From: Malaya genurostris
Taxonomy: Eukaryota > Arthropoda > Insecta > Diptera > Culicidae
NCBI RefSeq assembly: GCF_030247185.1
Contig: NC_080571.1
Coordinates: 167,298,047 to 167,362,046 of the forward strand
DNA length: 64,000 nucleotides
Direction: 5' to 3'
Positions 23,589 to 34,695 of this stretch are shown here, one piece after another. Every line of letters begins with the position of its first letter. The stretch's first letter is position 1. The notes below the pieces were generated by a model that was not told where the DNA came from, did no database searches, and was given only the letters and a program-made list of their open reading frames with translations. The translations under genes were made by a program, and so were the position numbers.

Positions 23589-24130
23589 TATGAAAACACT
23601 GTCACTAACAAATTAATAATATTGGAATCCTTAAGAAACAGAGAGATAGGAATTGGCAGCATAAAGGGGAATAGTTCAATAGTTCGGAAACAAAACGAGC
23701 ACCAAAAAACAGCACGTGGGTGATCTAAACATAACAAGACGAAATTTCTTTCAACAGACAGGCGGGTTGTCGACCTGCATCTACAGGTTAAAGAGGTGCG
23801 AGTTACCTTAACGAAAAAAAATTACATAAATATGAAAACTTCTCTTTTAAAGGAAATTCAGTCGAGATAACATTAGACGAATAAATATATTGACAGATAT
23901 ACTTAAATGAGGAACGAAAACGATACGGTACCCAGAGTCCGAGACTAGTAACCGTTCGATCACCCCACAGAAAAAGCAACGATAAAAGCATACAATGGAA
24001 CAGGATGGCGTCAAAGGAGAACAAACACACACAAGGATCAGCGTATGGTTAGGAAAAGTAATTCACGTAGTTAGAAAAATGAAAAAAAGGAAAGTTTTTT
24101 TTAAACAAGTTAGGCATTCGTAATTATGAA
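23589..24130 (+). repeat. gypsy copy 3, 3' noncoding fragment
   Basis: The stretch at about 23929-23973 (CCCAGAGTCC, then ACCGTTCGATCACCCCAC) matches the reverse complement of 11627-11668 in gypsy copy 2. The following GGTTAGGAAAAG region and A/G-rich tract (about 24080-24110) match the area leading to copy 2's polypurine tract. This is thus the 3' end of a related element in plus orientation. Confidence 0.6.
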
Positions 24131-25319
24131 GACAACAATTTTGTGATCCAACCACGAACCTATTAATGTAAACCAACGCATTCGATAACCCTTCTGGTAA
24201 CATTAAGCTCCGTAAGTAATGGGGCATGCAGTGCCCTCACAAGTCTTTCATTGAATCTCATTGAACTTGCAGTATTGCAAGAATTGCAACCCAGCCGTGA
24301 AAGAAAATCTCGTCACCTTTCAGGCAAGCCTTCACGTCAGCGTAACCACAACGAGCAGCAACACAACAAAAAAAATATATCTTTTCACGGGCACCGGTCA
24401 CTGTCATTGACGTAGTGACAGTGGTTTCGGTTCGCGGCTCTCGGCAATTTTGGTAGAACTTCGGGAGAAAGTCGGATGAACTTTCTACTTAAAATTACAA
24501 ACTCGGCTTGTACTAAAATCTTCGGGCTTCACTTGAAAGAAAATGTTTAAAAACCCAGGTAAGAGTAGAGGTTAGTCAGTCTTAGAGTGTTCGCGGAAAA
24601 TATCCTTTAGTCTCGGGTGACGGCCCGTAGACAGGGTAGTCAGTCTCAAAGAGTTCGCGGTAAATAGCCGTTAGTCTTGGGGGTCGACCCGTAGACAAGC
24701 CAGTTAGTCGGACAGTCAGTTCACGCGAGTTCAAGTGCAATCAGTTTTTCAGAAAAGTCGCAAGTCACGGTTGCCGTGGCTTAGAGCGCAGTCAGTGAAA
24801 TTTTTGAGGACGAGATGAAAATCTTAGTCATTGTGCGGTAAACACTAAAACGAAAAAGATCGTTCTCGTATTAATAGTCATTTTTCAAGTAGTATCATTC
24901 CGCGTACGATATCGTGGTAGAAAGAAGAGAATTCGCTAAATGTGGCTGACAGAGAAGCCTGAAACAGTGTTGAATAGTGAAAAGAAAAGAATCCGCTAAA
25001 TGTAACCGATAGAAAGGCACGAAAAATCAGATTTATCAGCACATAGCCTGGTTGATGCAAGTGGAAGAAGAACCATGCACTGAGGGATACTAGCTATTTT
25101 CCACGAACAAAACATACAGCACTAGAAGCGTAGATCCACTTTAGTGTTACAGAAAAAAGATAACGAATAATAACGGTTTTTTTCGAAGAGTTTGCTGCCC
25201 ATGGACATGAAAATAGAACCGTGCTGTTAATAGTGAAGAAACAGAAGTAAATAAAAGTTTAAAGAAGAACAGAGGAAAAAATCTATTATTTTCTGACTGT
25301 GAAAAAGATAACATCCCTC
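24131..25319 (+). other. Unassigned region with two short tandem duplications
   Basis: May contain the LTR of gypsy copy 3, but it does not match the LTRs of copy 2. It includes an inverted pair around CACTGTCATTGACG/CGTAGTGACAGTG (24400-24425). A 64-bp tandem pair begins at 24573 and 24637 with TAGTCAGTC. A 60-bp pair is centred on ATTCGCTAAATGT (24931) and ATCCGCTAAATGT (24991). Several TCAGTC/TCAGTT sequences resemble arthropod initiator elements. No coding frame supported. Confidence 0.4.
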
Positions 25320-26147
25320 CAATCCTCGACTCACGTCGCCGGACAGCGCGGTAATATAGGCTATTCGGATAAATAGACTATTGATTAACAAGGCAGCCTC
25401 GCCAGGTAAGTTTGTCTTTAAGAAATATAATTTCTGACTATCCTTCAACAATGGGTTTTTATCAACTATGCTTTAAAACAGATCAATATAGGAAAGTTTC
25501 CGCATAAAACAGGCAAATTCTTTCGAGGGAGCTTGAGGTCTGATAGTGGAATTTACACGAAAGCAGCTTCAGATACTAAGATATTTTCACCGGAAACTGG
25601 ATTCATTCTAGACGATATTATACGAAGAAATTCAACCTGATGTTGAGCCAGTCGATTTAAAGCGTCATTTTGTGAGGACGGATGAGCTGCTGCTGTAAAA
25701 GCAAAGCCTTGGTTTTACATTCCTGTAGTGGAATTTGACCTCCTGTTTCAACAGACTTCGCAGCCGATTCAAAGTGTACAGAACCATTGCATGGCTGGTT
25801 CTAGGATCCTACTGACACTACGAATCCTTCCAGGTCGGGGCTCGAACATACGACAACTGGTTTGTAAGACCAGTGCCCTGAGCTGCTGCTGTGCTATCGC
25901 CAATTTAAATAATCCTCTATGATTTCCAATAGACGGTTTTTCAGAGTGATGTATGTTTCTTCAAATCGAAACAATTGCTCTTCACACATCTCATTGTCCA
26001 CACTAGCATCTAATATTATTTTGTACACCGAACAATAGGCAGCACAAACATCATTAAGCTAGTCAAATTCTGTTTGTAAATAGATTTCTTCTGCCCCCGT
26101 TGCACGCACTGCTCAAGGGACCTTCGCTTGCGGATTAGTTTATCCAT
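25320..26147 (-). pseudogene. BEL/Pao-like gag relic, split by a SINE
   Basis: From ATG 26147 the frame reads MDKLIRKRRSLEQCV. After a shift it continues DVCAAYCSVYKIILDAS and FRFEETYITLKNRLLEIIE, an N-terminal coiled-coil pattern of BEL/Pao Gag. Beyond the SINE, at 25451-25330, it reads LLKDSQKLYFLKTNLPGEAA, the strongly conserved Gag block of that superfamily. Stops occur between the blocks. The product would be the capsid protein of a BEL/Pao LTR retrotransposon; the rest of the element is missing. Confidence 0.65.
25697..25879 (-). mobile_element. tRNA-Val-derived SINE
   Basis: On the minus strand the head reads like a tRNA: an A-box-like CAGCTCAGGGCACTGG, an anticodon stem-loop CTGGT-CTTACAA-ACCAG (anticodon TAC, Val), and a B box GTTCGAGCC. 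An unrelated body follows, ending near AATGTAAAACCAAGG. The 13-bp sequence GAGCTGCTGCTGT flanks it (25684-25696 and 25880-25892), as expected for LINE-driven insertion. Because the duplication overlaps the A box, the 5' end may be truncated by a few bases. It lies within the BEL/Pao gag relic. Confidence 0.8.
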
Positions 26148-26459
26148 CTCACTATTATTTGCGCACTATTGTTTACAGGATCACTTTTGTACTCATAGTG
26201 TTAGATGTCCGATCACTGCGCCAAAAATTGGCTGAATTGAATTCACTGAAGGCCAAATTTGCAGAAAACGGGGCCAGTGCACAGTGGTACGATAACGTGA
26301 CGATCAGTGACTAAATGGCGTGTTTCGGAACAAATAAAGCGGGTGTGCTTCTTGATGTATTAGTTGTTTAATACTAATACGATTTAAATTTCCCCTACCC
26401 TTTAATAGCAGTCCAACATAAGAAAATACAATGGCTACTGAAATGAAACAATCGAATTC
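26148..26459 (-). other. Possible BEL/Pao leader and LTR remnant
   Basis: Upstream of the gag ATG on the minus strand lies TTGGCGCAGTGATCGGAC (26207-26224), which looks like a primer-binding site region just after an LTR. Sequence beyond it (26225-26459) may be LTR, but no second LTR is present for comparison. Confidence 0.35.
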
Positions 26460-27895
26460 AACTTGATAATAAGATAGCCCAATGATTTTTGATGGTATTG
26501 GAAGTTCTAGCGTTCGTTGGAGGGCTGTCCTTAGATTCTGCCACAACATAGATGTTCAACTTTGGAAAATGCACGTATACATTTTTCATTGGTTCATGTA
26601 GTCCGAATGTAGTAAAATGAAATCTTGGTTTAAGTAGACTCGTCGAGCGTAGAGATCGCTGAGAAGCACGGAGGTAGAGGAGAGATAACATTTTTGGGGA
26701 ATTGATATCGACATTGATTACTTTAACCACAAGTAACGCTTGTTGCGTTTTCTTTCGTCGCTCTAACGATTCTAGCCCAATCAGACGACAGCGGTCAGAA
26801 TACGGTAGTAAATTCAGAGGGTTTTGCTATTGGAGGTACCGCAAAGCGAGCCGGACGAATCTCTTCTGTACACGTTCTATTCGCAAGTTCCAAATGACTT
26901 GGTACGGGCTCCAAAACAAACACGCATTTTCGAGTAATAGACGCACTAACGAACAGTATAGCGCTTTTAGATCTTACGGGTCCTTGAAGTCTCGGTTAAT
27001 TTTCGCTATGAAGCCGAGTTGTCGTGTTGCTTAGGAAATCAAATCTGATCGGTGTTGGTTAAAGGCTAGCTTTGCATCCAGCAAAACTCCGAGATCATTG
27101 ACAACATCGACTCTGCCAAGCGTTTGTCTATCGATTTGATAGTCGTATATTAAGGGGTTGGTGTTGCGATGAAATGTTATAACATTTCACGGTAGTAATA
27201 ATTAAAAAGTTTCTTCTACACCAGCCAACGAAAATATTTAGAAGTTCCTGGAGATGAGCACCATCTTCAATAGACGGCTTCATGTCTTCAGCCTAAACCA
27301 GTCTGCTTCCAACGCCAAGTAGTAAAGTAGCGTCGTTAGGGACCGCACAAACAGTAATGGACCTAGGATACTGCCCTGAGAAACACCAGATTTATTCGTG
27401 AAAGTAGAAGAAAACAATTTAGTTATAAGTATTTCATTACCTATTCGATCAAACGCTGCTTTCAGATCGGTATAAATTGCATCAATTTGGGATTTTTCTT
27501 CCATCCCAGTGATATACAGGTTGATGTAAAATCTAACAGGTTCGTGTTCACCGATCGCCCAGACATAAAACCATGCTGATCAGTAGAGATGTACGTTTTA
27601 GTTTGCGAAAGTACGATAGTGCTAACTACCAACTCAAAAAGTTCGACGCTGCTAACAAACTGGTTATACCACGGTAACTTCGGACTTTTATGCGATCGCC
27701 ACTTTTGAATACTGGGAACATATAAGACTGCTCCAGATTGTTCGAACGACTTATTGAATATCAAACGCAAAAGATCAGTCAAGACGTTTTCGCATCGACT
27801 ATAAACTAATGCTGGAATACGATTAGGTCCAGTAGAGTATGACTTTTTTAACCTTTTTGCTGCGGTTACGATCATATCTGGAGTGATTGCAAATA

Positions 27896-28832
27896 CAGGG
27901 TCCGGCACTCGAAGTGTAACCAATTAAAAAGGCCATAAATTCAGTTTGGAAAATTACTTTTACTTAATTCAAAGTACAAAATGTGTAAAAATAATACAAA
28001 ATTCAGAATCAATTCACTTTTGCTCGATATGACCACCTTTTGCCTTGACTTGATGAATTAAGAGAGCGAAGGAGTTGTTTCGTTTGGCCGAATGTGACTT
28101 GCAGGTATTTTGGCCCACTCGCGGACAATAACTTTTTTCAGCGCCTCGAGACTGGTGTATCTTTTAGTTCGGACTTTGCTCTCCAAAATGGCCCAAAGAG
28201 AATAATCCATTGGATTCGCATCTGGTGAATTCGAGAGCCATTGTGTGGACGTGATGAAGTTCGGAACGTTGTTTTTCAGCCATTCTTGGTTCACTCGAGC
28301 TTTGTGAGACGGTGCCGAGTCCTGGTGAAACGTCCATGGTCTGCCATCGAAATGTTTGCCCACGGCTTCAAAGCAACCTCCAGAATACTTTCCCGATAAT
28401 ATGTCGCATTTACCTTGACGCCAGGCTCGATGAAAACGATTGGAGAGCGCCCATCTGCGTTTATAGCGGCCCAAACCACTATCTGTTGCGGGTGCTGCCT
28501 CCTGGTGGCCAATCGATGACTCAAATTCTCGTATGAACGGTCGGTCAAGTAAACCCTATCGTTTTGAGAGTTTGCGAATTGCTCAATTGGAAAAATTTTC
28601 TCGTCAGAAAATACAATGTTCGGAAATTGACCGCTTTCGGCCAAACGAAGCAACTCCTTCGCTCTCTCAAGTCATCAAGTCAAGGCAAAAGGTGGTCATA
28701 TCGAGCAAAAGTGAATTGATTCTGAATTTTGTATTATTTTTACACATTTTGTACTTTGAATTAAGTAAAAGTAATTTTCCAAACTGCATTTATGGCCTTT
28801 TTAATTGGTTACACTTCGAGTGCCGGACCCTG
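27896..28832 (-). mobile_element. DD37D (maT/ITmD37D-like) transposon, foldback form with duplicated 3' ends
   Basis: A 937-bp element starting CAGGGTCCGG and ending CCGGACCCTG, flanked by TA (27894-27895, 28833-28834), inserted in relic A. The ends are inverted copies over about 195 bp with only about four mismatches. The inverted segment includes the last codons of the transposase (RPNETTPSLS on the left, RPNEATPSLS on the right, opposite strand). The original 5' end and the transposase N-terminus are gone, replaced by an inverted 3' end. Confidence 0.85.
28058..28663 (-). pseudogene. DD37D transposase, C-terminal catalytic part, frameshifted
   Basis: The catalytic region reads IVFSDEKIF (first D), then after a frameshift near 28345-28360 TFHQDSAPSHKA (second D) and SPDANPMDYSLWAILE. 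Counting from the second D, 37 residues precede the D of MDYSLW, giving DD37D, the signature of the maT/ITmD37D branch of Tc1/mariner. The N-terminal DNA-binding domain is missing. The C-terminus ends RPNETTPSLS inside the terminal inverted repeat. Confidence 0.8.
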
Positions 28833-29773
28833 TATACTGAAATCCACCAGACTCCTTTGGGTTCCGGTATAAGTCATTCTGCACTCGCATAACATAAGCC
28901 TTGTATAAACCGGTATTCATCACTAGAGTTTTTCTTAGTTTCAGTAGAAAGCCAACGACGGTATTTACGCTGCCATGAATTCCGTTCAAATTTCAGAGTT
29001 CGAAGACGAGAGATTGCCCACGGAGGAGAAATCGCACACTTCACAAGCGCAAATTTAATTTGAACAACTTCAATTTATGTTTTGAAGATACTCAATCAAA
29101 GCGTCAAAATTAATTTTCCTGTAGTTTAATGCTCTTGGTTTATTCAAAAGAGCAGCACGGTCAACATCTTCATCACGGTCAATTGAAAACGATATTGTCA
29201 AAGGAGCGAGATGAAGGTCAACAGGTCAACAGCAATACAATTATTTATATTCAATTGCTGCTTGGAAAGGCCAAAACCCAGATCGAGTCCGTTGTGATTC
29301 TTTTGTTTGTTTGCTTGGGAAAGATTCAAATCATGCATACCGTCGATCAAAGCGATCTAGTGGCGGTGAGCTGAGAGGAACCCGAGTTTATAACTCCTTC
29401 GATTCCATATGTCCACACATTGCGTGACTGATTGAAATCAGCACACACCAAAACACAATCATAAGGCGATGATTTACTGATTAGCTCCGATACAGAACAA
29501 ATGGGCGCATCAATAATACCCACGTCTTGGCTTTTACCGGGAGGAATGTAAGCAGTGTTACTAGATAACGACCATCCACAGTTTCGATTAATGAGCACGA
29601 GTGCGCTTGTGAAACGGCGATGAAAATGTCATCACAACTTCTTTTGTCACTATTTTGTGGACTCTTATCACAACGGAATACGTTAAATGAGTTTCCAAAA
29701 AGTTGTAACGAGTTTGTTCGATCGTCATGTTCTGTCTCCGTCAGAATGATGACGTTGCAACAGCAGTCATGCG

Positions 29774-30420
29774 CAGAGATGTCCATCTCCTCTGTGTGAC
29801 GAAGAGCAAGCAAAATTTCTCCCCTCGCACTGACAACTTCAACGAGAGCTCTTCTCTTTCACATATATACACCACTGTTGTATAAAGCGTGTACGCATCA
29901 TGAGTGCGTTTGTTTATGTCCTTTTACCTCCTCCACTGAATCGCACCAAAGTGCTAGAGCATTAGCTAATAAAATCTCTGAGATGGATGCAGATACTTTT
30001 ACAGAGGTGTACACGCTAGTGAGCATTCTGGTGTATGGTTTGCGTAGAAGAAGCGTGGACACGCAAAATCAGCAAAATAAAACAATTTATTGTTAAATTT
30101 TCGGTTTTCATTGCAAATTTTTCATAGCAAGGCCAGATCTACTCTCTATTAGTTGAAGTTCACAGAAGTGTTCGCTCACCATCACGCGCCAGTGATCACT
30201 TGGGTGTATTTAGGCGAGAGCACGTGAGAGCGATTCGTGCGAAGAGAATGTTATTCTCTCACACCAGCTTCTTTCAACACAAGAACATACTCAAAGTCTG
30301 TCTGTCTGGACAATGAGAAGAAGTGCGCTTTCCTCTTTGTGTGGAGCGGAGCAAATGTATCCGCAGTGTATAGTTGAAACCTACGTCCTGGTGTATCACT
30401 CTAGTGAAATGCCATCTCTG
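29774..30420. mobile_element. hAT-type MITE, 647 bp, in relic A
   Basis: Ends CAGAGATG and CATCTCTG, flanked by the exact 8-bp duplication GTCATGCG (29766-29773, 30421-30428). Removing it and one GTCATGCG restores the ORF2 reading frame of relic A (FLATHD to CCCNVIILTET). No transposase is encoded. Confidence 0.85.
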
Positions 30421-30679
30421 GTCATGCGTAGCCAGGAAAATATCATCAACCTTTGTCCTTAAACCTCGAACGCTTTGGTAATACAAGCTACAAAAATTAA
30501 AAATTTTAAACATAGTTTTTGAAAACTCAAATCACGAAAGAATTGTTTGTTTTTCGAAAAATGATCAAGTTTTTTAATAATTGTTCGAAACCGCGATGCG
30601 CACATTTCCTTGAATTTCATCGCTTAAACTATATGCATGCAATGTATTGTGGGGAAAAACGCAACGATTTTTTTGAAGG

Positions 30680-30778
30680 CATTTTTTTAATGACTATTTA
30701 TTGGAACATAAGATAAAATTAAATTATTAGGATTTAAATTGGGTGTTCAGCCACAAGTGGTGACTTTTCAGCCCTATT
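30680..30778 (-). repeat. 5'-truncated Juan-like 3' end fragment (J5)
   Basis: About 100 bp matching the reverse complement of the 3' end of the Juan-like copy at about 43916-44015 (shared GGTGTTCAGCCACAAGTGGT). It has a T-run where the A-tail would be: a very short truncated insertion on the minus strand. Confidence 0.75.
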
Positions 30779-32758
30779 AAACACTCAGTCGCCCTGTACT
30801 TTTACGGCTCACGTTATCGCTCCTCAGTCATTAATCAATGTAAAGCATTATGCGGTCAATCGGCCGCCTACTCTTTCCTCGTATACTAATTGTCAAAATG
30901 TTACCCACCCTCCCGAGTATCTGACCGTTTACTATCAAAATGTTCGTGGGATGAAAACAAAGACGCAACACTTTTTGTTATCTCTCTCCTCCTGTGACTA
31001 CGATGTTATTGTTTTGACCGAAACGTGGCTGCGAGAAGATATACTGAACTCTGAATTCTCGACCAATTATACAATATACCGATGCGATCGTAACTCGTCT
31101 TCTAGTCAACTGCTTCGTGGAGGAGGGGTATCATCGCAATCAAGAATAACTTGACTGGGATCGCAATAAAAATGCACGGATTTGAACACCTAGAACAAAC
31201 TACCGTACGTGTCTCGCTACCAAATCTATCACTATACATCTGTTGTATATATTTAAGGCCTAATAGTGACCCAGATCTATACAGTTCACACGCCTCTGCA
31301 GTTCAGCAAGTCCTTGACATTGCGAATAGCATGGACCGTGTACTCGTTGTAGGTGATTATAATCTTCCTCATCTGCGATGGACTTTTGATCATGATCTAA
31401 AATCTTATCTACCTGAAAACGCTACATCTGAACAAAAAATATCGATTATGGAAACGATGATAGCAGGAGGTCTTTATCAAATCTGCTCACTTTCAAATAT
31501 GAATGGACGAACCCTGGATTTAGCATTTGTTAATAACACGGATTTCGTAGAATTATTTGAGGCTCCGACATCCATACTTAAAGTCGACCCCCACCTTTGT
31601 TTTAAGGTATGAAAAGCATCAGAACGAGAATATGGTTTTCTCTGAAACTTATGACGATCTCGACTTTGATTTTAATCGTTGCGATATGGATAATATATCA
31701 GCAGATATCGAAGCTGTCAATTGGCAAGCTATGCTTGGTGGTAACGATTTGGACCATGCGGTTTCATTGTTTTATGATACAATACATAGAATTTTACATA
31801 GCAGAGTTCCTAAAAAACGAGTTAGAATCAAAGTGGATTACAAGTTTCCATGGTGGAATGCAAGGCTTGGCCGTATGCGCAACGTGCTACGAAAACAACG
31901 CAAACACTATTACCGTTACAAGACTGAAGACAAAAAAATTGTTCTTCGACAATTTGAACTGCAATATGAAACCGCTAGAAATAATGCCTTCCGTGATTAT
32001 CTTAACCGTATCGAGAATAGTCTTCGAAATAATCCCTCAACTTTCTGGACATATGTAAAGAGCAGGAAACGTTCTGGTGGCATTCCCGTGAATGTTTTTC
32101 TCAAAGATGTAAGCGCTCACTCTGCATCTGAGGCCGCCAATTTATTTGCCGATTATTTCCGTGGTGTATTCAACAGTTCCCCTGTCAATCCGTTGCAGGA
32201 ATATATTGATAGTTTGCAATCGTACAGTATGAACCTACCTCTCTTGAATATAAGTGAAACTGAAGTGATGGAAGCACTATCCAGTTTAGATTCAACGAAA
32301 GGCCCAGGACCGGATCGTCTACCGCCAGTGTTTTTAAAACGTTGTGTCCGATCATTAGCTGTACCAGTTAATATGATTTTCAACCGATCAATAATCGAAC
32401 ATACTTTTCCTAGTGCTTGGAAAGTTGTTGCTATAGTTCCAATACATAAGAATGTAAACACTCATAATATTGAAAATTACAGAGGGATCTCGATTTTGAA
32501 CTGTCTAGCTAAAGAACTGGAAAAATTGTTTACGACGCGATGTATTCTAAAGCGTCTCAAATCATTGCTGATTGTCAACACGGTTTTGTGAAAAAACGAT
32601 CAACAACGTCGAATTTGTTATCATACACAAACAGCTTGATTCCCACCATCAAGAAACACCAACAAATTGATGCGATATATTTCGACTTTTCTAAAGCATT
32701 CGATAAAGTACCACATAATGTTGTTATCCTAAAGTTGCAACGACTTGGATTCCCCCCC
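30779..32758 (+). pseudogene. Non-LTR relic C, 5' two-thirds of ORF2 (unit 1)
   Basis: The endonuclease shows YYQNVRGMKTKTQ, VLTETWL, a frameshift near 31130, YLRPNSDP, VVGDYNLP and RTLDLAFV. After a second frameshift the linker (WWNARLGRMRNVLRKQRKHY, RIENSLRNNPSTFWTYVKS) leads to the RT: STKGPGPDRLPPVF, ENYRGISILNCLAK, another frameshift near 32540, CQHGFVKKRST and YFDFSKAFDKVPHN. It stops at LQRLGF where a Juan-like element enters. The missing RT centre is not found downstream; the C-terminus of the same element type is at 45179-45325 and 48078-48590. Jockey-superfamily, clade not settled. Confidence 0.75.
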
Positions 32759-34544
32759 TTCAAAATTCCATTCATTTCAAAAATGCCTGCGTCCAACCGG
32801 AAAGGCAACAAGCCTAAGGCTAAAAATAATTCAATACGGAATAAATCACAATCCGTTAATCAACATTTTTCTAATAACATTCACGATCTTATAGAATCTG
32901 AATGTAAAAATAAAAGACAACGGACGGATTTCCCTTCCGTTGAATCTATGCCGTCTAGCAATATTTACGAGATTCTTTCTGAATCCGATTGTAGCGACAT
33001 AGAAGAAAATTCTTCAAAAATTCCCAAAACGGACGCTTGTCGTTCTGGGAAGAAACAACAATCTATGCCACCAGTGACGGTGATGATTTCCGACTTCAAA
33101 GCATTCCGTACTGAGCTTTCTTCTTTTCTCCCAGAAGTAAAAGTCTCATTTCAAATCGGACGAAGAGGAGAATGTCGAGTCTTGGTTGATGGATTGGAAG
33201 ATTATGAACGTCTTAACCGGTATTTGTCCGAGAAACTTCATAAATTTTATTCATATGATATAAAATCAGACAGACCCTTCAAGGCTGTCTTGAAAAGTTT
33301 ATCAAATGATCAAAGTATTGATGAAATTAAAAATGAACTAAAAGAATTGGTTGGTTTTGCCCCTTCCCAAGTATTACTTATGAAAAAAAGAGCGAATGGT
33401 ACTTCTAAACCACGCTCTGGAATTTCCCATGAACTTTACCTAATACACTTCAATCGAAGTGATGTAAACAATTTGAAAACTTTAGAAAAAGTACGTTTCA
33501 TTTCCCACATTAAAATTCATTGGGAACATTATAACCGGCATAATCCTATTACAAACTTAACGCAATGTCGTCGTTGCCAAGGCTTCGGTCATGGAACCAA
33601 AAATTGTCATATGAATATACGGTGTTTGAATTGTGGTAAATCGCATTCGAAAGACGTTTGTCCAATGAATGAAACCACTGATAAATTTTCATGTTCAAAT
33701 TGCAATGGAAATCACAAATCTAATTATTTGAAATGTCCTGTCAGGGAAAAAAATTTAAATGCTCGTTCGCTTAGACAACAAGTCAAATCAACGACCCTAA
33801 ATTTACAGAAAATACCTGAAAATCCAAAAACCGTTACAAATGCCACGCCCAATTCTTCTAAGGCACCTATTTCTTCGAATTTCAAACAAAAAACAGGTAG
33901 GCCAATTCGTCTTCTAACGAAAACAATTCATTGACAGGTAGATCGACCTCGTTATCATCTTCTTCTAATGTCAGTTATGCTGGTATATAAGGTAGAAAAC
34001 TACCACCTATTTCTTCTAATGTAAATAATCAAAACACAGCACCGCCTTGCAGTTCATCTTCTAACGAAAACAATTTATTAACAGGTAGACCGGCCAAATC
34101 ATCTTCTTCTAATGGCAGTCTACCTACAAATATTCCTTCAATGCCATTCGCTTCTTTAAATGAAGTCGATTTAGGCAATATAACTGAAAATAAAATGATC
34201 TACCTACAAGATCAACTTTTCTAAATAATCATCCAAATGAATTCGACTTCATCACTTTTTGAAGCATTTCAAATCGGATGGAAATTTGCAAATAATATTA
34301 TAATGAATTTAAAATTTAACAGTGATGTTAAATAATTATTTGAATATTTTAAATTGGAATGCTCAATCTTTGAAATCGAGTGAAGATGAATTTTATAATT
34401 TTCTCGAAGTTCACAAAATCCATATTGCCATTGTGACAGAAGCTTTTCTTAAACCAAATGTCAAATTGAAAAGTAATCCACATTATGTGGTTCATCGATT
34501 CGACAGGTTTACTGGAATGGGTGATGGAGTTGCCATTTTTGTCC
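32759..34544 (+). mobile_element. Juan-like Jockey element J1, 5' part only (cut by the duplication)
   Basis: Starts about 24 bp before the ORF1 ATG (32783), so it lacks the long 5' UTR seen in J3 and J4. It contains ORF1 and the first 70 or so codons of ORF2, and is cut at the duplication junction (34545) in the endonuclease region. It is the unit-1 counterpart of the 5' part of J2. Confidence 0.8.
32783..34335 (+). pseudogene. J1 ORF1 (gag-like, three CCHC knuckles)
   Basis: Starts MPASNRKGNKPKAKNNS. After a charged N-terminus comes an RRM-like region and then three zinc knuckles: CRRCQGFGHGTKNC, CLNCGKSHSKDVC and CSNCNGNHKSNYLKC, as in Jockey-clade ORF1. The frame is open to the stop at 33932-33934, where a frameshift separates a low-complexity Ser/Asn-rich tail that would end at 34333-34335. 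By coincidence the frame is open upstream into relic C RT, giving one 464-codon RT-gag fusion ORF from 32540. Confidence 0.75.
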
Positions 34545-34695
34545 AACGACTTATTGAATATCAAACGCAAAAGATCAGTCAAGACGTTTTCGCATCGACT
34601 ATAAACTAATGCTGGAATACGATTAGGTCCAGTAGAGTATGACTTTTTTAACCTTTTTGCTGCGGTTACGATCATATCTGGAGTGATTGCAAATA

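Larger units (their letters stand above)
26460..30513 (-). pseudogene. Non-LTR relic A (Jockey-superfamily ORF2), minus strand, with two insertions
   Basis: Read from 30513 downward. The ORF2 start has YYQSVRGLRTKVDDIFLATH. A hAT MITE (29774-30420) interrupts it. The endonuclease follows with ILTET, YIPPGKSQDVG and CADFNQSR. A linker ends YRNPKESGGFQ, where a DD37D transposon interrupts (27896-28832). The RT then reads ITPDMIVTAAKRLKKSYS, STGPNRIPALV, TDQHGFMSGRS, YTDLKAAFDRI and SGVSQGSILGPLLF. A C-terminal region lies at about 27150-26460 (LGVLLDAKLAF, LRIERVQKRFVRLALRY). The catalytic FADD region is deleted (near 27290), and the frame has many stops. Both insertions are precise, so the host frame can be joined across them. 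Confidence 0.75.
27745..34544. repeat. 6.8-kb tandem duplication, unit 1
   Basis: Repeated head-to-tail at 34545-41344 with a constant offset of exactly 6800. Five substitutions were noticed by eye (30396 T/G, 30587 G/A, 31044 C/A, 32137-32138 CC/TT). The outer flanks and the central junction share AACG (27745, 34545 and 41345), a 4-bp microhomology. The unit spans the 3' part of relic A, a DD37D foldback, a hAT MITE, relic C and the 5' half of a Juan-like element. Confidence 0.97.

Noticed and set aside
25395..25412. CGCCAG|GTAAGTTTG as a splice donor of a noncoding host exon at 24400-25405 (+)
   Set aside because: On the minus strand the same bases code the conserved BEL/Pao Gag block KTNLPGEAA, so the donor-like sequence is most simply a chance feature of the gag relic.
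25830..25892. A functional tRNA-Val gene
   Set aside because: The acceptor stem and the 5' part of the tRNA are missing, and the tRNA-like head is joined to a SINE body with flanking duplications.
28533..28892. 119-codon plus-strand frame and its duplicate at 35333-35692
   Set aside because: It is the opposite strand of the transposase and the inverted end of the DD37D element.
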